Below, piece after piece: positions 25,078 through 34,560 of a stretch of 64,000 bases of DNA (position 1 is the first letter of the stretch; every line of letters begins with the position of its first letter). The translations under genes were made by a program, and so were the position numbers. The DNA is taken from positions 48,449 through 112,448 of the forward strand of contig NZ_DF967965.1 in NCBI RefSeq assembly GCF_001050195.2, read 5' to 3'. Under the pieces are notes generated by a model. That model did no database searches. It saw nothing but the letters and a program-made list of their open reading frames with translations, and was not told where the DNA came from. The stretch comes from Anaerolinea thermolimosa (GTDB lineage Bacteria > Chloroflexota > Anaerolineae > Anaerolineales > Anaerolineaceae).

Positions 25078-26445
25078 ATGATTGATCTGAAGCAATATGA
25101 AATCTGGTTTGTCACGGGCAGCCAGAGCCTTTATGGGCCGAAAACCCTTGAACAGGTGGATGCCCATTCGCAGACGATTGCACGTGCTCTGGATCAGGCA
25201 CCACAAATTCCGGTGCGGGTGGTAGCCAAACCCGTCCTGACGACTCCGGAGTCGATTTATCATCTCTGCCAGGAGGCGAACGCCGCGCCGCTGTGCGTGG
25301 GCCTGGTGACCTGGATGCACACATTTTCGCCTGCCAAGATGTGGATCGCCGGGCTGAATGCCCTGCGTAAACCCTTCGCGCACCTGCACACGCAGTTCAA
25401 CCGCGATATTCCCTGGGATGAGATTGATATGGATTTTATGAATCTCAACCAGTCGGCGCACGGGGACCGCGAGTTTGGGTTCATTGGTTCGCGCCTGCGG
25501 CTGGAGCGCAAGGTGATTGTGGGCCACTGGCAGGATGAAGAAGTGCGTGATCGCCTGGGAGCCTGGGCGCGTGCAGCCTGCGGCTGGCATGAGATGCAGG
25601 GAATGAAGGTGGCCCGATTTGGTGACAATATGCGCGAGGTGGCCGTTACCGAGGGTGACAAAGTAGAAGCGCAAATTCGCCTCGGTTATTCGGTCAACGG
25701 GTATGGCGTAGGCGAGCTGGTGAACTACATTAACCAGGTGAGCGATGCCGAAATTGACCGCCAGCTGAAGGTGTACGAGGAAAGTTATGTGCTGGCTGAG
25801 GCGCTGAGAAAGGACGGCAGTCAGCGGGCATCGCTGCGTGAATCGGCGCGCATTGAGCTGGGAATGCGGGCTTTCCTGGAGCAGGGTGGGTTTAAGGCTT
25901 TTACCACCACCTTCGAGGATCTCTATGGAATGGCTCAACTACCCGGCCTTGCGGTACAGCGATTGATGGCCGATGGCTACGGCTTTGGGGCAGAAGGCGA
26001 CTGGAAAACTGCCGCGCTGGTACGGGCGATGAAGGTGATGGCCGCAGGCCTGCCCGGTGGAACTTCCTTTATGGAAGACTACACCTATCATTTCAACCCG
26101 GCGGGGATGAAGGTGCTCGGTGCACACATGCTGGAGGTGTGCGCCTCGATTGCCGAGGGGAAGCCCTCTCTGGAGGTTCACCCGCTGTCAATTGGCGGCA
26201 AGGCCGACCCCGCACGGCTGGTATTTAACGTAAAGCCAGGTCCGGCAATCAATGCCTCACTGATTGATCTGGGTAATCGTTTCCGCATGATCGTCAACGA
26301 TGTGGAGGTGGTGCCGCCCGATGCTCCTTTGCCGAAACTGCCCGTGGCGCGGGTGGTGTGGGCGCCAAAACCAAACCTTAAAGTGGCCGCCGCGGCCTGG
26401 ATTTTAGCGGGTGGTGCACATCATACCAGCTTCAGCCAGGTTTAA
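25078..26445 (+). CDS. araA: L-arabinose isomerase, truncated by a tandem duplication
   Basis: AraA converts L-arabinose to L-ribulose. The frame encodes 455 residues starting at ATG 25078 behind AGGAGG, with family blocks [43 protein letters not shown] and [10 protein letters not shown]. Immediately after the last block it reaches a TAA created by a 550-bp direct repeat (25889-26438 and 26439-26988). Because 550 is not a multiple of three, the second copy is read one base out of frame. Removing one copy restores a 501-residue protein, the usual length of AraA (500 in E. coli). The metal-binding blocks remain, but the last 47 residues are lost, so activity is doubtful. An assembly error is the main alternative. 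Confidence 0.9.
   Translation: MIDLKQYEIWFVTGSQSLYGPKTLEQVDAHSQTIARALDQAPQIPVRVVAKPVLTTPESIYHLCQEANAAPLCVGLVTWMHTFSPAKMWIAGLNALRKPFAHLHTQFNRDIPWDEIDMDFMNLNQSAHGDREFGFIGSRLRLERKVIVGHWQDEEVRDRLGAWARAACGWHEMQGMKVARFGDNMREVAVTEGDKVEAQIRLGYSVNGYGVGELVNYINQVSDAEIDRQLKVYEESYVLAEALRKDGSQRASLRESARIELGMRAFLEQGGFKAFTTTFEDLYGMAQLPGLAVQRLMADGYGFGAEGDWKTAALVRAMKVMAAGLPGGTSFMEDYTYHFNPAGMKVLGAHMLEVCASIAEGKPSLEVHPLSIGGKADPARLVFNVKPGPAINASLIDLGNRFRMIVNDVEVVPPDAPLPKLPVARVVWAPKPNLKVAAAAWILAGGAHHTSFSQV
25889..26438 (+). repeat. Tandem duplication, copy 1 (550 bp)
   Basis: Identical, as far as can be read, to 26439-26988. The start and end of each copy share the dinucleotide GG (25889, 26439, 26989), so the junction has only 2 bp of homology. 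Confidence 0.95.
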
Positions 26446-26988
26446 GGCTTTTACCACCACCTTCGAGGATCTCTATGGAATGGCTCAACTACCCGGCCTT
26501 GCGGTACAGCGATTGATGGCCGATGGCTACGGCTTTGGGGCAGAAGGCGACTGGAAAACTGCCGCGCTGGTACGGGCGATGAAGGTGATGGCCGCAGGCC
26601 TGCCCGGTGGAACTTCCTTTATGGAAGACTACACCTATCATTTCAACCCGGCGGGGATGAAGGTGCTCGGTGCACACATGCTGGAGGTGTGCGCCTCGAT
26701 TGCCGAGGGGAAGCCCTCTCTGGAGGTTCACCCGCTGTCAATTGGCGGCAAGGCCGACCCCGCACGGCTGGTATTTAACGTAAAGCCAGGTCCGGCAATC
26801 AATGCCTCACTGATTGATCTGGGTAATCGTTTCCGCATGATCGTCAACGATGTGGAGGTGGTGCCGCCCGATGCTCCTTTGCCGAAACTGCCCGTGGCGC
26901 GGGTGGTGTGGGCGCCAAAACCAAACCTTAAAGTGGCCGCCGCGGCCTGGATTTTAGCGGGTGGTGCACATCATACCAGCTTCAGCCA
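26439..26988 (+). repeat. Tandem duplication, copy 2 (550 bp)
   Basis: Exact direct copy of 25889-26438. No insertion sequence, terminal inverted repeat or target-site duplication flanks it. Perfect identity means either a very recent event or an assembly artefact. Confidence 0.95.
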
Positions 26989-27133
26989 GGCACTTACTGC
27001 TGAGCATATCGAAGATTTTACGGCTATGGCAGGGATTGAGTTCCTGCGCATCGGCGAAGATACCCGGCTTGAGGAGTTCAAGAAAGAATTGCGCTGGAAT
27101 GAGGTGTATTATCACCTCGCCAGAGGGTTTTAA
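26446..27133 (+). pseudogene. araA: Displaced 3' part of araA
   Basis: The second copy of the duplicated segment plus the unique 3' end of araA, in a frame shifted by one base relative to the start codon. It ends with the normal AraA C-terminus ([22 protein letters not shown]). No start codon with a Shine-Dalgarno site was found for independent translation of this part. A terminator follows at 27142. Confidence 0.8.
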
Positions 27134-27141
27134 GCGTATCG

Positions 27142-27165
27142 GGGGCGGGCCTTCCCGCCCCTTTT
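27142..27165 (+). terminator. Intrinsic terminator after araA
   Basis: GGGGCGGG (27142-27149) pairs with CCCGCCCC (27154-27161) around a CCTT loop, followed by TTTT. Confidence 0.85.
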
Positions 27166-27209
27166 GCGTCAGCCTGGGGCTGATGGGAGGCTTTTTAAGG
27201 AGGGTATTT

Positions 27210-29603
27210 ATGGATCTCCCAACCTATCAGGATGATGATTACCCGCGAAAATTCCTGCAGGGAAAAACGATTTTCCCTGAAGACAGTCGGATTTTTCATC
27301 GTGTGGGGTACACCTATGACCACGCGGTACGGATCGCAACAGCCACCATTGAAGAGGGGCGCTTTTTTGCGGGGTTAACCCTTGCTTCGGGGGCACAGGC
27401 GGGTTTTTCGGTGGAAGGGATCACTCCGCAGGTACTGCGGCTGCGGTTCTGGCAGGGGCAGCCAGCTTTTGCGGATGCCAGCCCCATGCTGGTGCCGCGA
27501 GAAGCCCCGCCCCCACCCCTGCAGGTGAGAGAAGATGAGAAGGCGTGGGAGATTGGCCTGGGAGATTACCGCCTGTGGGTGGCAAAAGCTCCCTTCAGCC
27601 TGCTGTTGCTTTCGCCGACAGGAGAACGGATCTTTGAGAGTGAAACCGAGACCCTGGTAGGGCTGCTTACGGCTCCGCCTTTTGGTTTTCGCCGGAGAGA
27701 AGGAGAAGATTGGGCCTTCTTGAGCTGGCGGATGAGAAACCAGGATCGCTTTTATGGCCTGGGCGAAAAATTCACCCGTTTTGAGAAGACGGCTACCCGT
27801 GCAACGATCTGGGAAGCCGATACCTGCGGTTCTAACACCACAGATCTGAGCTATAAGGCCGTCCCGGTGCTCTTTTCGACCGCTGGCTGGGGGTTGATGC
27901 TGCACAGTGCCTATCGTTCTTTCTGGGAGGTGGGGTCCTTTTCCTACGCTACGGGGGCGCTGATGGTGGAGGAGCCGCAATTGGACCTTTACCTGATGCT
28001 TGCCCCCACCCTCAAAGAGCTCACGCGCCTCTACACTGACCTGACCGGGAAACCCGCTCTGTTGCCCAGGTGGGCGCTGGGGGTCTGGATGAGCCGCGCG
28101 GCTTACCCGAACCGCAAGGTCATGACCGCAGTGGCCGAGCGTTTGCGCGCCGAATCTATTCCCTGCGACGTGTTCTCGGTAGACCCCACCTGGATGAAAA
28201 AGGGGTATTACAACGAAATCGGCGTGGAAGTGTGTGACTTTTCGTGGAATACAGCCGGATGGGGTGAGCCGGAAGACTTCTTCTCTGACTTCGCCGCCCG
28301 GGGTTTCAACATTTGCCTGTGGATTAACCCCTACCTGCCTCACGACAGCCCACGATTTGCTGAAGCCCGTGACCGGGGATTCCTTGTTAAAGATTCTCAC
28401 GGGGGAATTTCGGGGCTGGAACTGGGATTGCAGGCGGGGATTGTGGACTTTACCAACCCCGAGGCGAAAGCCTGGTGGCAGGGGTGGCTCAAAGACCTGC
28501 TCCGCCGGGGAGCCTCGGCCTTCAAAGTGGATTTCGGAGATCGTATCCCTGAGGATGCGGTATTTTTCAACGGGAAGAGCGGGCGAGAGATGCATAATCT
28601 CTATGTCCATCTTTATGCCGAGACGGTTTTTGAGGCAGTGAGAGCGGTAAAGGGGCAGGGAGTGATCTGGCGCAGGCCGGGGTACATTGGCAGTCAGCGT
28701 TACCCGGGATCGTGGGCCGGTGATACTCAGGTAACCTGGGAAGGAATGCGTGGCGCACTGCGGGGAGGGCTTTCAGCGGCGTTCACCGGTGAGGCTTTCT
28801 GGAGTCATGATACAGGCGGTTTTGTGGGGGCGCGACCCTCTGAAGAACTGTATATCCGCTGGGCACAGTTTGGACTGCTTTCGCCGCTGGCTCGGTTCCA
28901 TGGCACGACGCCGCGTGAACCATGGGAATTTGGCCCCACTGCCCTGAAAGTAGTGCGTGATTATGCCCGTCTGCGGTATTCCCTTATGCCTTATCTGCTG
29001 GCACAGGCATGGGAAGCCGCTTCAGATGGAATGCCCATCTTGCGCCCGATGGTCTTTGAGTTTCAGGGAGAACCCGGCGTAGATTCCATCGATGATCAGT
29101 ACTTGCTGGGCTCTGATTTGCTGGTGGCACCGGTCTTTCAGGAAGGCGCACGAGAACGGGTGGTGTACTTTCCGCGGGGGGTCTGGAGGCAGTTTGAAGA
29201 TCCGGGGGTGTGCTTTGAGGGACCGGGGTACCACCGTGTGCCCGCCCCCCTCGAACGGGTGCCGCTCTTTGTGCGCCAGGGGGCGTTGATTCCACGCTAT
29301 GCCGAAGTTCCTCAACACCTCAAGGGCACGCCGCCTTCACGCTGGGAGGTTGATCTTTACCCCGGTGACGAAACACGTACGCTGGTGATTCCGGAGGATG
29401 GGGGTGAGGTGAGGTTGCGTTCGGTCACCGGCGCGGGGCAGATTCATTTTCAGGTAAGCCCTGCTCCGCTTTCAATCATGCTGCGCCTGCCCGGAAGGAA
29501 GCTTGCTGCCCGCTCAGGCTGGGAGGAAACGCCAGAGGGGGTGCCAGTTTTACGACTCGATGCTTCGGCCGGGGTTGATCTTTGGATCGAGATCAACGAT
29601 TGA
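27210..29603 (+). CDS. GH31 alpha-xylosidase
   Basis: A 797-residue glycoside hydrolase of family 31. The nucleophile lies in FKVDFGDRIPED (Asp 441), and the context, including FFNGKSGREMHN, closely parallels the alpha-xylosidase YicI of E. coli (772 residues); the acid/base region is WAGDTQVTWEGMRGALRGGLS. An N-terminal beta domain and C-terminal beta-sandwich fit the family. There is no signal peptide. It would release xylose from isoprimeverose or xyloglucan oligosaccharides, consistent with the arabinose genes beside it. ATG 27210 follows AAGGAGGG; the upstream open frame, which runs through the araA 3' end, is a shadow. Confidence 0.9.
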   Translation: MDLPTYQDDDYPRKFLQGKTIFPEDSRIFHRVGYTYDHAVRIATATIEEGRFFAGLTLASGAQAGFSVEGITPQVLRLRFWQGQPAFADASPMLVPREAPPPPLQVREDEKAWEIGLGDYRLWVAKAPFSLLLLSPTGERIFESETETLVGLLTAPPFGFRRREGEDWAFLSWRMRNQDRFYGLGEKFTRFEKTATRATIWEADTCGSNTTDLSYKAVPVLFSTAGWGLMLHSAYRSFWEVGSFSYATGALMVEEPQLDLYLMLAPTLKELTRLYTDLTGKPALLPRWALGVWMSRAAYPNRKVMTAVAERLRAESIPCDVFSVDPTWMKKGYYNEIGVEVCDFSWNTAGWGEPEDFFSDFAARGFNICLWINPYLPHDSPRFAEARDRGFLVKDSHGGISGLELGLQAGIVDFTNPEAKAWWQGWLKDLLRRGASAFKVDFGDRIPEDAVFFNGKSGREMHNLYVHLYAETVFEAVRAVKGQGVIWRRPGYIGSQRYPGSWAGDTQVTWEGMRGALRGGLSAAFTGEAFWSHDTGGFVGARPSEELYIRWAQFGLLSPLARFHGTTPREPWEFGPTALKVVRDYARLRYSLMPYLLAQAWEAASDGMPILRPMVFEFQGEPGVDSIDDQYLLGSDLLVAPVFQEGARERVVYFPRGVWRQFEDPGVCFEGPGYHRVPAPLERVPLFVRQGALIPRYAEVPQHLKGTPPSRWEVDLYPGDETRTLVIPEDGGEVRLRSVTGAGQIHFQVSPAPLSIMLRLPGRKLAARSGWEETPEGVPVLRLDASAGVDLWIEIND

Positions 29604-29688
29604 GGTCAGTAATCGAAATGAGGGGATTTAAGAGTCTACAACATCCAGAAGAGGTTGTCTGACCAGGTCCTATAAGCAGGAGGCAAAA

Positions 29689-30822
29689 ATGGTTGAGCTC
29701 ACGAAGAAGGAACGATTGATGCGACAGGTGCGGGGGTTAGAAGTCGATCGTGTGCCTACCATTGGAGGCTGGATCGGCGGTGGCCGGGTGCTGGCGCGGA
29801 TTGCGGGGATGGATGAAAGGGAGTATCTGGCTGACCCGGAGCGCGCTGTCATTGCGGCCCACCAGGCCCTGGATGTGGACGGTATGGTACAGCCGGTCAT
29901 TCCGCTGGGGTTGGATCAGATCCGCACCGGGCTGGTACAGGAGGAAAGCTTCAGGGGGGTGGAACCGGAAGAAGTGCTGGAGCTGGCAGAGATGTACCCG
30001 GATTCGGAGAAGGAAATCCTTGCCACGTTCGATGCTGTCGCTGCCGAAGAACGCTACCGCGATTATTTTGAACGTGCCTTTCAGAATTGGGGAGGCATCC
30101 AGCCGGTGCCGAACTTCTGGGAAATGGGGGGGCATTTTCCTTTGTATACCGAAGTGGGCTATACGGCCTTCTGGACGGCCTGTGCGCTTTACCCGGAAGC
30201 TGTAGGAAAGATTTACTGGGCGCGGGCGGTACAATCACGTGAACGGGCGAAAATTCTGGTTAAACTCTACCGGGAATATGATCTGGTTCCGATCATGTTC
30301 TGTGGAGAAGATCTGTGCAACAACAGCGGGCCGATGGTTTCACCGACTTTTCTGCGACGCTATTACTTCCCAACGGTCAGGATGATTGTCGAGCCGCTGG
30401 TGGATGCCGGTGTGCGCCTGGTGCATCATTGCGATGGCGATGTGCGCCCACTGCTCTCAGATTTTATAGAGATTGGATTTAGCGGATTGCAGGGATTTCA
30501 GTACGAACTTGGGATTGATCTGTGCGAGCTGCGTGGTTTACGCAGCCGCATGGGAGAAGAATTGCTCTTATTCACGGGGTTGAGCGTTTCACGTACGCTG
30601 CCGTTTGGAACGCTGGAAGATGTGCGGGAGGAGATTGATTACTTCCTGGATTGCACGGATGGCGGCAGGGGAATGTTTCTTTTTACCAGTAATGTGACCG
30701 GTGTTGAGACGCCTCCCGAAAACCTGGTGGAAGCTTACCGCTATGTGCGCACCCGTAAGCCAGGTGTGCTGGGGAACCCCCCCAGGCGGGAGTGGCCGTG
30801 GAGGGTGAAACACGGGGAGTGA
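29689..30822 (+). CDS. URO-D family protein, methyltransferase-like (MtaA/CmuA type)
   Basis: A 377-residue TIM-barrel protein of the uroporphyrinogen decarboxylase superfamily. The N-terminus KERLMRQVRGLEVDRVPTI and C-terminus GTLEDVREEIDYFLDCTDGG ... PPENLVEAYRYV are characteristic. The segment VHHCDGDVRPLLSDF contains a His-x-Cys-type motif at the place where MtaA/CmuA methyltransferases bind zinc, and there is no other heme gene near, so true HemE is unlikely. The methyl donor or acceptor is unknown. The ATG follows GGAGG. It is followed 21 bases later by a ZIP metal transporter. A related barrel is fused to the LacI regulator at 38250. Confidence 0.8.
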   Translation: MVELTKKERLMRQVRGLEVDRVPTIGGWIGGGRVLARIAGMDEREYLADPERAVIAAHQALDVDGMVQPVIPLGLDQIRTGLVQEESFRGVEPEEVLELAEMYPDSEKEILATFDAVAAEERYRDYFERAFQNWGGIQPVPNFWEMGGHFPLYTEVGYTAFWTACALYPEAVGKIYWARAVQSRERAKILVKLYREYDLVPIMFCGEDLCNNSGPMVSPTFLRRYYFPTVRMIVEPLVDAGVRLVHHCDGDVRPLLSDFIEIGFSGLQGFQYELGIDLCELRGLRSRMGEELLLFTGLSVSRTLPFGTLEDVREEIDYFLDCTDGGRGMFLFTSNVTGVETPPENLVEAYRYVRTRKPGVLGNPPRREWPWRVKHGE

Positions 30823-30843
30823 CCGGTCAGGAGAGAGAGGAAA

Positions 30844-31659
30844 ATGGTATTCGAAGGATTTGCATCGTTGAACCCTGTTTTACAGGCCCTGCTGGGCACC
30901 CTTTTTACCTGGGGTGTGACGGCCCTGGGGGCGGCAGGTGTGTTTTTCTTCAAGAGTATTCGCCAGCGGGTGCTCAATTCCATGCTCGGTTTTGCCGCCG
31001 GGGTAATGATTGCCGCAAGTTTCTGGTCGTTGCTGGCCCCGGCGATACAGATGGCCGAAGAGAGCGGTGGGCCAGCCTGGATGCCAGCGGTGGTCGGGTT
31101 CTTACTCGGCGGGGTGTTTTTGTGGGTGGTGGATCGGCTTCTGCCGCACCTGCATATCGGGATGGCACTTGACCAGGCTGAAGGGATCAAGACGCGCTGG
31201 CAACGCAGTGTTTTACTGGTGCTGGCTATCACGCTCCATAACATTCCAGAGGGGCTGGCGGTGGGTGTGGCCTTCGGGGCAGTGGCCGCCGGTTTGCCTG
31301 CGGCCACCCTGGCCGGAGCTTTGGCGCTGGCACTCGGAATTGGTATTCAAAACTTCCCGGAAGGGGCGGCGGTATCGATCCCGTTACGCCGCGAAGGCAT
31401 GAGCCGCTGGAAGAGCTTCCTCTACGGGCAGGCTTCGGGCATGGTGGAGCCGGTGGCGGGGGTGCTGGGAGCGGCGCTGGTGTTGCTCATCCGCCCGATT
31501 CTTCCCTATGCCCTGGCATTTGCGGCGGGAGCGATGATCTATGTGGTGGTGGAGGAGATCATCCCTGAGGCACAGCAGGAGAAGGATACTCATGCGGCTA
31601 CCTTCGGGGCTATGCTCGGGTTTGCCCTGATGATGCTTCTGGACGTTGCGCTGGGTTAA
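30844..31659 (+). CDS. ZIP family metal transporter
   Basis: A 271-residue membrane protein with eight hydrophobic segments. The metal-site motifs of helices 4 and 5 are intact: [15 protein letters not shown] and [14 protein letters not shown], followed by EEIIPEA in the last third. This is the GufA/ZupT-type branch that imports zinc or other divalent ions. The central loop [16 protein letters not shown] carries His residues. ATG 30844 has GAGAGAGG upstream and is only 21 bases after the URO-D-family gene, so the two are probably co-transcribed. Confidence 0.9.
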   Translation: MVFEGFASLNPVLQALLGTLFTWGVTALGAAGVFFFKSIRQRVLNSMLGFAAGVMIAASFWSLLAPAIQMAEESGGPAWMPAVVGFLLGGVFLWVVDRLLPHLHIGMALDQAEGIKTRWQRSVLLVLAITLHNIPEGLAVGVAFGAVAAGLPAATLAGALALALGIGIQNFPEGAAVSIPLRREGMSRWKSFLYGQASGMVEPVAGVLGAALVLLIRPILPYALAFAAGAMIYVVVEEIIPEAQQEKDTHAATFGAMLGFALMMLLDVALG

Positions 31660-31675
31660 CAACCCGCCCGTGTAT

Positions 31676-33772
31676 TTACTGGAAGAAAGCGCGAAACACC
31701 CCGGAAGAGGCCGTACAGTAGTACACATAGTGTGGGTTATTGGGGTCAACCACGATGGCTTTGATTCCCAGCCATTCCAACCCGGCCGGGCCGGGGTTCC
31801 AGGTGTTGCCGCCATCGGTAGAGAAGTAGGCCCCGCTGTTGGAACCGGCAAAGATCCACCCTGGCCGTGAGGGGTGGGGAGTGATTGCCGTGACCACTAC
31901 ACCGCTCAGACCGCGTAAGCTCCATTCACCGTTGCCAGTTTTGCTGAAGACCCCTTTGCTGGTAGCTGCGAAGAGAGTGCCCGGGTCATCGGGGGAGAAG
32001 GCCAGCGTGTAAGGGATAGCCCCTGGCAGGCTGGTATCTACCCAGGAGGCCCCGGCATTTTCGCTTAACTTAACCGTTCCGCTGACGCTGGTAGCCGCGA
32101 AGACCCGGCTGGGATTGGCTGGGTCTACCGCCAGCCCCCACACTGTTTGCCCTCCAAGCCCTGCCGCTGACCATGTGCTCCCGCCATCGGTACTGCGGTA
32201 CACGCCGTTCCCGCCACTGCCAAGGTAAGCGATGTTGCTGCTGGAGGGGGCAAATGCCATCGAGAGCAGCGCACCGCCGGGTACAGCCTGGGGCTGGAGG
32301 AGCAGATCGGTTTCGTCGGGCGGGAGAAGTTCCTGAATCTCGTTCCTTGGGCTGAGCGGATGGGCGGCTATTTCACCTGCGGGGGTGGGCGGTACTTCCT
32401 GCAATTTGGACCAGGTCGTTTCGGTGTTCAGATTGATGCGATATAGTCCGCTGGCCTGAGTGAGAGCAAAGAGCAGGCGTGGGTTCTGGGGATGTTGCAG
32501 CAGAAGATTCACAGTATCTGCCGGGAGGCTGCTACCCACCGGTGCCCACGAAGCGCCCAGGTTGGTGGTGCGTAATACACCCTGGGCGCCGATGATCAGG
32601 CTGGCCGGGTCGCCGGGAAAGCCCACCAGCGAAGAGACGCCGATCTGCGAAAGCCCCTGGTAGCTGGCGGCCCAGGAATTACCTCCATCGGTGCTACGGT
32701 ATAACCCGTTGCTGACAAGCCCGGCATAGATCAGGTTGCTGTTGGCCGGGTTGACCGCTACGCTGTAAACCCACTGGTTCCCGAACCCGACGGAGCTCCA
32801 GCTTTCTCCGCTGTTGGTCGAGCGCAAGACCCCTCCAGAAAAAGTGGCGGCAAACAGACGGTTGGGGTTGTTTGGATCGATCGCCAGCCCCATGCTGTAA
32901 ATTTTGCTGTCGATGATGCCATCGGTAATCAGTCGCCACAGGTTGGCATCGGTCGTGGTTTTGAACAGCCCGCTGCGATGCCAGACGCCGTAAAATGCGG
33001 TGCTCGGGTTGCGGTAGCGCGGATCAAACACCACTGCCCGGCCAGAAAAGTCGGTGATGCCATTGTTTGCAGCGCTCCAGCTATCGCCGTAATTCAGGCT
33101 ACGGTAGACTCCGTATTCGTGGGCTGCGGCAAGGATGAAGTTGGGATCTCGTGGGAGGACAGCCAGTGAATAAACCCAATCCTGCTGGTTTGCTCCGCCA
33201 ATGTTCTGCAAGACCGCGCGCCAGCTGGCCCCGCCATTTTCACTTTTATAGACGATACCGCTCCATGGCGGGTTGCCACGGCTCATGGCACGCGTGGCTG
33301 CGTAAAGGCGGTTTGGGTTTTCGGGGTCGATGGCAATAGCGTACACGATGGCTCCACCCTGCAGCCCGTTGCTGGCCTGAACCCAGGATGCCCCGCCATC
33401 GGTGGATTTGAAGATCCCATCTCCATAGGTGCCCGCATAGACGTTAAGCCCGTTGCGAGGGTCAACGGCCATCGAATTGATATAAAGGTTCCATAAACCG
33501 CTCCGTGCGGGTGACCAGCTGACCCCGGCATCGGTGCTTTTGTAGACCCCTGCTCCCCAGGTGCCAGCATAGATGACCGACCCGTTGGTTGGGTCCGGGG
33601 TAATGACCACAACACTGCCGCCGAAAGGTCCCATCCAGAGGGGTGGCTCACTGCGCATGATCACTGGCAGGTAAGCCTGGAAGGGTGGTGGATCGGCCTG
33701 AGTGGAGGTCGGGGGAGCACTCAGCAGGAGAAGAAGCAGGAGAAAACCAGTGGAAAAGCGGAATCGGAGCAT
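31676..33772 (-). CDS. Secreted Asp-box (BNR/sortilin-like) beta-propeller protein
   Basis: A 698-residue protein with an N-terminal signal peptide (RFSTGFLLLLLLLSAPPTST, residues 4-23) and then AYLPVIMRS, a short hydrophobic motif of the kind often seen near the ends of secreted Chloroflexota proteins. The rest is a chain of more than ten repeats with the Asp-box pattern S-x-D-x-G-x-(S/T)-W (for example STDGGASW, STNSGESW, STDGGSTW), interleaved with VDPxNPxxxYA strands. Such propellers bind glycans or proteins; sialidase-type catalytic residues were not identified. ATG 33772 directly precedes the signal peptide; 31 upstream in-frame codons are rejected. Confidence 0.85.
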   Translation of the reverse strand: MLRFRFSTGFLLLLLLLSAPPTSTQADPPPFQAYLPVIMRSEPPLWMGPFGGSVVVITPDPTNGSVIYAGTWGAGVYKSTDAGVSWSPARSGLWNLYINSMAVDPRNGLNVYAGTYGDGIFKSTDGGASWVQASNGLQGGAIVYAIAIDPENPNRLYAATRAMSRGNPPWSGIVYKSENGGASWRAVLQNIGGANQQDWVYSLAVLPRDPNFILAAAHEYGVYRSLNYGDSWSAANNGITDFSGRAVVFDPRYRNPSTAFYGVWHRSGLFKTTTDANLWRLITDGIIDSKIYSMGLAIDPNNPNRLFAATFSGGVLRSTNSGESWSSVGFGNQWVYSVAVNPANSNLIYAGLVSNGLYRSTDGGNSWAASYQGLSQIGVSSLVGFPGDPASLIIGAQGVLRTTNLGASWAPVGSSLPADTVNLLLQHPQNPRLLFALTQASGLYRINLNTETTWSKLQEVPPTPAGEIAAHPLSPRNEIQELLPPDETDLLLQPQAVPGGALLSMAFAPSSSNIAYLGSGGNGVYRSTDGGSTWSAAGLGGQTVWGLAVDPANPSRVFAATSVSGTVKLSENAGASWVDTSLPGAIPYTLAFSPDDPGTLFAATSKGVFSKTGNGEWSLRGLSGVVVTAITPHPSRPGWIFAGSNSGAYFSTDGGNTWNPGPAGLEWLGIKAIVVDPNNPHYVYYCTASSGVFRAFFQ

Positions 33773-33870
33773 AGGCAGGGTTGACCCGGGTAGTAAAATA
33801 AGGATAGAAGGAATGATGCAAGGAGTGTACCAGAATTCCGGGCTTAAATTGGGGAGAGGACGCAAAACCT

Positions 33871-34383
33871 ATGGAAATTGAACTGCGAGGGGCAGAGATC
33901 AATGACAAGCCGGTGTTACGTAATCTGTTCGAACTTTATCAGTATGATTTCAGCGAATATGAGAACAGCGATGTAGACGAACATGGTCTGTATGGCTACC
34001 GTTATCTGGATCATTACTGGACAGAACCAGGGCGTTACCCGTTTTTAATCCGGGTAGATGGCCGCCTGGCGGGGTTTGTTCTGGTGCGCGAGCTTCATGA
34101 GGGGCATGGCAGCCCCACTCATTCGATTGCTGAGTTCTTTGTGATGCGTAAATACCGCCGCAGGGGGGTGGGGCGAGAGGTAGCGCGAAGGATCTTTGAT
34201 CAGTTTCCGGGGCGGTGGCGGGTGGCGATCGAAAAGAACAACCTGCCAGCTCAGTCGTTCTGGCACAGGGTGATCGAGGAATATACCGGGGGAGATTTTG
34301 AGGAAATGCGCCTGGAGGGGGAAGAATGGAGCGGGGTGGTATATGTCTTCCGTACCGAAGGCGGTGCGGGCAGGTTTGAGTAA
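33871..34383 (+). CDS. GNAT family N-acetyltransferase
   Basis: A 170-residue acetyltransferase of the GNAT fold. The acetyl-CoA loop is within RKYRRRGVGREVARRIFDQF (R-R-x-G-V-G), preceded by strand beta-4 IAEFFVMRKY; the C-terminus has NNLPAQSFWHRVIEEY, typical of the family. The substrate is unknown. ATG 33871 has GGGAGAGGA upstream. It is transcribed alone between the divergent Asp-box gene and the sugar ABC operon, with no functional link visible. Confidence 0.85.
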   Translation: MEIELRGAEINDKPVLRNLFELYQYDFSEYENSDVDEHGLYGYRYLDHYWTEPGRYPFLIRVDGRLAGFVLVRELHEGHGSPTHSIAEFFVMRKYRRRGVGREVARRIFDQFPGRWRVAIEKNNLPAQSFWHRVIEEYTGGDFEEMRLEGEEWSGVVYVFRTEGGAGRFE

Positions 34384-34440
34384 GGGGTCCGTCCCTTCTT
34401 TTTTTTACATTATGCCCCGATAAATTGGTCACAAAAGTAC

Positions 34441-34469
34441 TTGAATCGGGTTGATGAAATCGATACAAT
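34441..34469 (+). promoter_or_regulatory. Promoter of the sugar ABC operon
   Basis: TTGAAT (34441-34446) and TACAAT (34464-34469) with the optimal 17-bp spacing. The expected transcription start is near 34476. Confidence 0.75.
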
Positions 34470-34482
34470 GTAATCGTTACCG
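34469..34482 (+). promoter_or_regulatory. LacI-family operator-like site
   Basis: TGTAATCGTTACCG fits the TGnAAnCGnTnnCA pattern of LacI/CcpA-type operators at all but the last position, and contains GTAA-TCG-TTAC. It covers the predicted transcription start directly after the -10 box, ideal for repression. The LacI-type regulator at 38250 is the likely binder (inferred). Confidence 0.6.
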
Positions 34483-34560
34483 TTTAATCCTTTTCATAAA
34501 AGGGTGAACGGGTTTTCAGATCTACCTTATTCAAATTCACCAGAGGGTTACAGTTTGAAT

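Noticed and set aside
25889-26988. araA repeat as an insertion sequence or integron cassette
   Set aside because: The unit is purely araA coding sequence with no transposase, terminal inverted repeats or target duplication.
27171-27197. Second possible terminator before GH31 (AGCCT/AGGCTTTTT)
   Set aside because: Only a 5-bp stem with a large loop, and it touches the GH31 ribosome site; the stem at 27142 explains termination better.
26961-27209. 83-codon upstream extension of the GH31 frame
   Set aside because: It runs through the araA 3' end and terminator in another frame; ATG 27210 with AAGGAGGG gives the proper family N-terminus.
29689-30822. Uroporphyrinogen decarboxylase HemE
   Set aside because: The sequence pattern and His-x-Cys-type motif fit the methyltransferase-like branch, and there is no heme gene nearby.
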